From positions 55,532,841 to 55,596,840 of the forward strand of contig NC_088206.1 of assembly GCF_037126465.1 (NCBI RefSeq): a stretch of 64,000 bases of DNA, in the 5' to 3' direction. Of the stretch, positions 59,367 through 64,000 are shown piece after piece (the stretch's first letter is position 1; each line of letters begins with the position of its first letter). Source of the stretch: Ornithodoros turicata (lineage: Eukaryota > Arthropoda > Arachnida > Ixodida > Argasidae). The position numbers were made by a program, and so were the translations under genes. The notes under the pieces were generated by a model. The model searched no databases and was not told where the DNA came from. It was given only the letters and a program-made list of their open reading frames with translations.

Positions 59367-60530
59367 GCAATGCTCGCAGCTTGTTGATGAATGTTGACAA
59401 TAACACCGCCGAGCACTTCAATTCCGTTATCGCGAAGTTTGTTGGGGGAAAGCGGATCAACTACTGGCAGCGGCGATCTTACCAAACACGCGCATTTGCC
59501 GCAGCCGTATCAGTGAACTCACGTGAAGGTTTGCATCATCGTGTGCACAAGAAGATGTGTCAAACAAAGCCAGGAAAGTACACTTTGAGCCTTCAAAAAC
59601 GTTATAATGCACGTGAAGAGGCAAGGGCCAAGCGCCGTCTCAACACCAGAGCCAAGAAGACCAGCCTTCCAGCCCTGCGTAAGAAGCCCGAGCGCCGAAA
59701 TGCTGACTACGGGGAACAAGCGCAAAGACCAGACATGGATCCAACGTCCTTCGCAACGGCATGCATCGAGTACAAAAAATTGCTTGAGCTCTCAGAGGAG
59801 GAGCATGCCGCATTACAGGAAGACACCATAGAGCAGTCGCTGAGCCTCCGGTGGAAACAAGAAAGGAGAAAGCGGCTTACGGCGCTTTTTATTTATTTTT
59901 TTGTAGAGTATGCAGGATGCGCCCCTCTACAAGTCGTGTGGGTGCAGTTAAGGATATCTTGTACCCGGACATTGATACCGCTTCACTGAGGCACGGGAGG
60001 AGGTATGAGCCCATTGCGATTGCGGAGTTGGAAAAGCACGAGGGAGTAAAAGTCAGTCGGTGCGGTCTTTTCGTTGACAAGGTCTGTAGCTTTCTGGCAG
60101 CCAGCCCCGACGGCCTGATTGCGGACGACGGCCTTGTCGAAGTGAAATGTCCATCGTCGGCATACGGCATGACTCCTGTTGAGGCTGTTCACTCAAAGAA
60201 GATTGTGTACTGCACTGAGGTGGAAGGCAAGTTGAAACTGAAGAGGACTGGTAGGTACCAAGGAGGTAGGAGGACTGAACTGGTACCAAGTCCAGGGCCA
60301 GCTCCATGTGACAGGTCGGCAGTACTGCCTCTTCGTAGTCTGGACAGGTGCCAGCAAGGTCTCAGTGGAGAGGATTGACAGGGACGACGCCTTTTGGAAC
60401 GACAACATGGTTGTCCACCTTCAGCGTTTCTATGACGACTACCTCCTGGCAGAGCATGCTGATTCTCGCCATTCCCGCAGTATGCCAATCAGAAATCCAG
60501 AGTGCAGAGCAAAATGCACTGGGTCCAAGT
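59367..60530 (+). pseudogene. YqaJ-type viral recombinase / lambda-exonuclease-like gene, frameshifted
   Basis: Two exons were inferred: 59367-59850 (acceptor GTTGCAG, donor CCG|GTGGAA) and 59916 onward (acceptor ATGCAG); the phases match. Exon 1 encodes NNTAEHFNSVIAKFVGGKRI and a basic region (about 160 residues) of no recognised fold. Exon 2 has the nuclease: RHGRRYEPIAIAELE, AASPDGLI (catalytic Asp), LVEVKCP (Glu and Lys of the PD-(D/E)XK site) and then, in another frame, WYQVQGQLHVTGRQYC. The family cuts DNA ends with 5'-3' exonuclease activity in phage recombination; eukaryotic copies ride on transposons. A partial duplication of about 28 bp near 60243-60291 breaks the frame after LKLKRT. 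No ATG was fixed for exon 1, so an upstream exon is likely. Confidence 0.75.
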
Positions 60531-60952
60531 AGGCATCCCGAGTATGTTGCACAGCACGTATGCATTTGTACAGCCTCGTATTCTGGAATTCTGTGTCGAC
60601 ACCTTCGCTTCATGTGCACCTTCGTGGGCGCTCGCATCACCCGTCGTGTGTGCTTCTGTATCCTGAGCAGAAAACGGCTAAGAAATTACTAAAGAATGTG
60701 TTGTGAGGGTACTCCCTCTTGACGTCACTGACGCCAAGAATTGCGACCGCGTCGCTATGCACAGGCTGGTGGCTCATGAACCAACCATTGCTGAATTAAC
60801 TGAACATTGTTTCTACTCCCTCCCTCCCGCAGTACCGAGGACTGAGGGACACGATTATACCGACGCTGGACTTTTCACATTGGACAAATTCACATGTGCA
60901 ATTGTTTGTGCAATTTGACGTCGCTTTCACAGCAGCGAAGTGCGTATTTCAG

Positions 60953-61088
60953 ATATGACAATATTTTGGGCTTTAGTTACATGTCAATATTTCGTGTTTT
61001 AGTTATATGACAACATTTTGGACTTTAATTACATGCCAGTATTTTGGGCTTTAGTTACATGTCAATATTGTGGGCTTTAGTTACGTCT
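60953..61088. repeat. Tandem repeat, about 30-bp unit
   Basis: About five imperfect copies of a unit like GGGCTTTAGTTACATGTCAATATTT lie between the two YqaJ copies. Units differ by single-base changes and spacing. Confidence 0.8.
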
Positions 61089-61139
61089 CTGTCACTAATG
61101 CATCTGTCCAGTAGCTTCAAGGCGTTCGGAAACCATCAC

Positions 61140-61690
61140 CCATTGTTGTGCACTTGCGGAGATGAAAGTCGTTTCTGAACGCAGAAAAGGATTGCGCAGT
61201 GAACTAACACTGCAGTGCAAAATGTACAGACTGAAGGGTGTGGCTGACACTGAGCGTCCACCAAGCATCGGACAAGATCATATGGACGTGAACATCGCTG
61301 TAGTTTTTGGAGTCCTCTCTAGTGGAGCGCGATATTGAGCCCATGCTCAGTTCTGTGCTGCGCTGAACATGCCGTGTATAGTGACCGGAACATTCGCGAA
61401 ATATCAGGACCAACTGGCGGACGGTAGCAAGCGTACAGGACAGAGTCACGTACCGGAACTGAGGAAGTGCGGTCTGTGGAAGTGCACGCATGTCTACTGG
61501 TACCAGATCCACGGCCAACTCCACGTATAACCAACCGGCAGTACTGCCTCTTCGTTGTAGGTACTGGACGACGCCTTTTGGAACGAGAAAAGGGTGGTGT
61601 ACCTTGCGCGAATTTATAACGACTACCTCCTGCCAGAGCTTGTTGACCCTCACTATCCTCGAAGCATGCGAATTAGAGTTCCCGATTACA
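61140..61690 (+). pseudogene. Partial, decayed second copy of the YqaJ-like unit
   Basis: The left part (GCGCAGTGAACTAACACTGC at about 61194) resembles GCGCACTGAGATCACACTGG at about 59287. The right part (61485-61690) matches the end of the nuclease gene: WYQIHGQLHV, DDAFWNEK and YNDYLLPELVDPHYPRSM correspond to WYQVQGQLHV, DDAFWNDN and YDDYLLAEHADSRHSRSM. A stop follows HGQLHV, and most of the nuclease core is deleted. Confidence 0.7.
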
Positions 61691-61699
61691 GAAGGAAGT

Positions 61700-64000
61700 A
61701 CGCCAGTCCAGAAGAATTGTAATCAGTGTGCCGTGTGCCTTTTGCTAATCGAGACAAGGTCATGTGATATCGGCAGCCACGACGAGGATGAAAAAGAAAG
61801 CTAGAGAGGATTTCTGGAAGATCCTGCGCGGATAGGCAAGATGACACTCACAATGACAGTTTGTTATAAAATGCTCTCACTCCGAGATCCAGACTGACAG
61901 AATCACGAGCTGAAGGTCACTTCCAGACGAATGGCACATCAGAGACCTAGTTCACGGCATGCTGATCTGTGCTTGGGCGAAGTCTGGGGCCATGGTTAGT
62001 GACGACCAGGATGAGCACAACAGACCCGAATTATATACACGTCCAAACTGGAAACCTCCATTCGCACTTTACGTTCCAAGCAGCTGAATGGTCCACGCAC
62101 ACACATTTTTCTCTTCTACCCTGCTTTTCTTCCCTTTTCTCCTCTTTTGCCTTTTTCCTCCTCCATTGTCCAAGGATATGGGAAACATTATGCAGCCTAT
62201 TTGCAGTTTTATTTTGTTTCCGTTGACTATGCAAGTAAATGAAGCGTTTTGCACCACCACAACGTGGTCTGAAATTTTAAGCCCAGGGTGACAGGAAATA
62301 ACGAAAACAGGTTGCGGCTTCGTTTCGCAATTTCCGCGTAATGTCGGTAGGCTAGAACATGCCGGCACCAACGTGTTTCAACCGCGTCGTGTCCAACCTA
62401 GGTTTTTTGTGTTACGAGGAATTTATTATATGCGCAAGCATAGCAGAAATCACACGAAACGATTGGTGACTAACCCCTCGCCCGACAACAACACAGCACG
62501 GAACAGCAACAGATCGATGAAGTAGTTCAGGAGACAGCTGGACAGCCTGTGCGCATTCAAAAGCCGCGCCATTAATTGTTCCGTCTGGCTGAGCGCGATA
62601 TGCATGTTTACACTAAGTGTCTCCGATTCAGAAAAAAGTGCAGGGCGCGAGTGTAAGGCGAGCGACCGGAAGTGTACGTCAGTGCAGCCCCAGTGCAAGT
62701 TGCACCGAAGCTGAATCGAATAAGAGAGTTGGCTCCGTGCAGTCTGTCGTCTGCTGCGCGCCGTTCGGTTAATTTCGACAATTTTTCAACAGTGAGCGAC
62801 TCTTTGCCCAGCGCCTTTGAGCTCGCAAACTCCAGTAGTGAGGAAGAGGAAGACGAGAGACAACGCCCACCGTCCACCGTGATCGCTGCGTGTAAGGTGT
62901 TGTGAGAGTCGCGGTTGGACAGGAACCGAGTGCCACTGTATTATGAGAACGTCGCAAAAATGTTGGAAAATATCATTCCATCGTCGTCGAGCGCAGGCCA
63001 AACAGATTTTAACACTCCAGCAACTTCAGCGGCGAATTCCATGATGGAAAACCGTTTGCTTTTGTGACAAAATAGGCAGACGACACACTTCAAGCTTCAA
63101 GTACATTCAGAAATCGGATAAGGAATTAACGCGGAAAAGCGAAAACACGGAAGTTCATCACAAGGCTTAAAAAAATTAGAATAGGGATACTGAAATTGAA
63201 AAAAGAACGTGAAGCTACAGTTTTCGTTTCAGTGCTTTATTTTACGCAACCGCCATGTTGTCGCCTGTTACTGAGTTGCACGGATCGCTGCACGGTGGTA
63301 TGAGGAGGTGCAACATTTTCCTGCACTCGTGCTGCACTCCTGCGGCACTTTTTTGAATCGAATGAGAAAGTGTAGTGCAAAAGGCTGGGGGAGGGCACCT
63401 TCGCCGAATCGAACGGCAGAAGCTGCACTACTTGCACCAGTTCAAAAAGTGCAGCCCAATCGAAGACACTTATTATTGGACTTGGCATGAGTGAGCACGA
63501 GCGGTCATATGTTTGCACAGGATTTCGCTTGACACAAAGACCATTCGCTCGCTGCGCCATCCCTCGATTGTAAACGACGAAGTGCCGGCTCTGATGCACC
63601 GCCTTAAACTAAGGAGAAATGGGCTATCATGTTGCGGAAGAAGCACCCCATATAGTTTACGCTGGAAAAATACGTTCATCTCTTGGCGTTATGACGACGG
63701 AAATATGTCGGTAAGCGGCAAAACGACATGTAAACAAAGTCACATGACCTCCAACTGACGTTTTCCATGACGTGCGACCAGGACAAGATGGCAGTTTTGC
63801 CAAAAGCACCCGCTTGAGGGTAGTTACAACAATGGCGGGTTTGTGTCACCCCTGTGACTATATGTCTGAGTATTGACAACAGTCAAATACTTCATGTCTG
63901 CAACTGTGCAATAGCAAGACACATGTGGGAAGAGCTCCGGAAGGTGCACGAACGAGCCAATCCCAGCAACTAGCTCTGCCTGCTGACTGAGGAAGCCGTA
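61700..64000. other. Intergenic, no recognised gene
   Basis: A pyrimidine-rich stretch lies at 62100-62170. The region 62600-62720 and 63330-63480 share themes (AAAAAAGTGCAG, AGTGCAGCCC, GTGCAAG) in partly inverted order, suggesting decayed MITE copies. A frame at 62672-62905 ends in an acidic serine tract (SSSEEEEDE) and could be chance. The right end of the putative TTAA element is at 63603. Confidence 0.4.

Larger units (their letters stand above)
58521..63603. mobile_element. Putative 5.1-kb TTAA-flanked element containing the YqaJ genes
   Basis: TTAA followed by GGCGGTGCATCA at 58517-58532 is matched by TGATGCACCGCC followed by TTAA at 63592-63607, an exact 12-bp inverted terminal repeat plus the target duplication. 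Beyond 12 bp the ends diverge. Between them lie the YqaJ-like gene, its broken second copy and a tandem repeat. Two facing copies of an unrelated MITE would give the same picture, so this reading is a hypothesis. Confidence 0.4.

Noticed and set aside
62672..62905. Plus-strand frame with an acidic serine tract
   Set aside because: No splice sites of the right phase and no partner exon; the surrounding sequence repeats at 63330-63480 as MITE debris.

Overview
The window is eukaryotic and reads like an arachnid genome, most likely a tick. This is an inference from intron-split animal genes, very long introns, and transposon families (YqaJ-type recombinase genes, P-element/THAP9-like genes, an esterase-bearing LINE, abundant MITEs) common in tick assemblies. 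There are no operons or bacterial genes. Gene density is low; most of the sequence is intron, relic DNA or transposon.

Layout. 0.01-0.19 kb: a small TA-flanked MITE. 0.8-15.9 kb: the 3' part of a kinesin light chain gene (+), with the last TPR exon, the acidic/basic tail, an amphipathic-helix exon, a 46-nt microexon, a short terminal exon and two candidate alternative last exons. A large palindrome lies in its last intron. 16.2-16.7 kb: a minisatellite. 19.5-22.6 kb: a LINE copy split by a 1.9-kb nested block that holds a broken HARBI1-like transposase and a tRNA-derived SINE piece. 23.4-25.0 kb: an intron-containing P-element/THAP9-like transposase pseudogene (+). 25.4-26.3 kb: a 911-bp element with 262-bp inverted repeats. 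28.0-30.1 kb: a complete ten-exon D-amino-acid/D-aspartate oxidase gene (+), ending in a peroxisomal SRL signal.

36.4-37.1 kb: a second CAGTCAA-type MITE. 37.1-43.35 kb: a Ty3/gypsy element (-) with a 3' LTR but no visible 5' LTR, hit by two later insertions. 43.36-48.3 kb: a near full-length LINE (-) in which a zinc finger, coiled coil, SGNH esterase and the start of the endonuclease share one reading frame. 51.55-56.56 kb: a gene of unknown function (-), formed by one exceptionally long exon (about 1175 codons) and probably an upstream transmembrane exon. 55.7-58.5 kb: three different MITEs. 58.5-63.6 kb: a region bounded by inverted TTAA-GGCGGTGCATCA ends that contains a YqaJ/lambda-exonuclease-like gene and a second, decayed partial copy of it.

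How it fits together. The host genes (kinesin light chain, the oxidase, the unknown membrane-protein candidate and possibly two lone first exons) are unrelated housekeeping-type units. The rest is layered transposon history: MITEs inside a gypsy, a LINE abutting the gypsy 5' end, and a Harbinger fragment and SINE inside a LINE. The two leads most worth following are the YqaJ locus with its flanking TTAA repeats and the unknown long-exon gene. All exon boundaries were read by eye from GT/AG sites and frame continuity, without transcripts or database searches.
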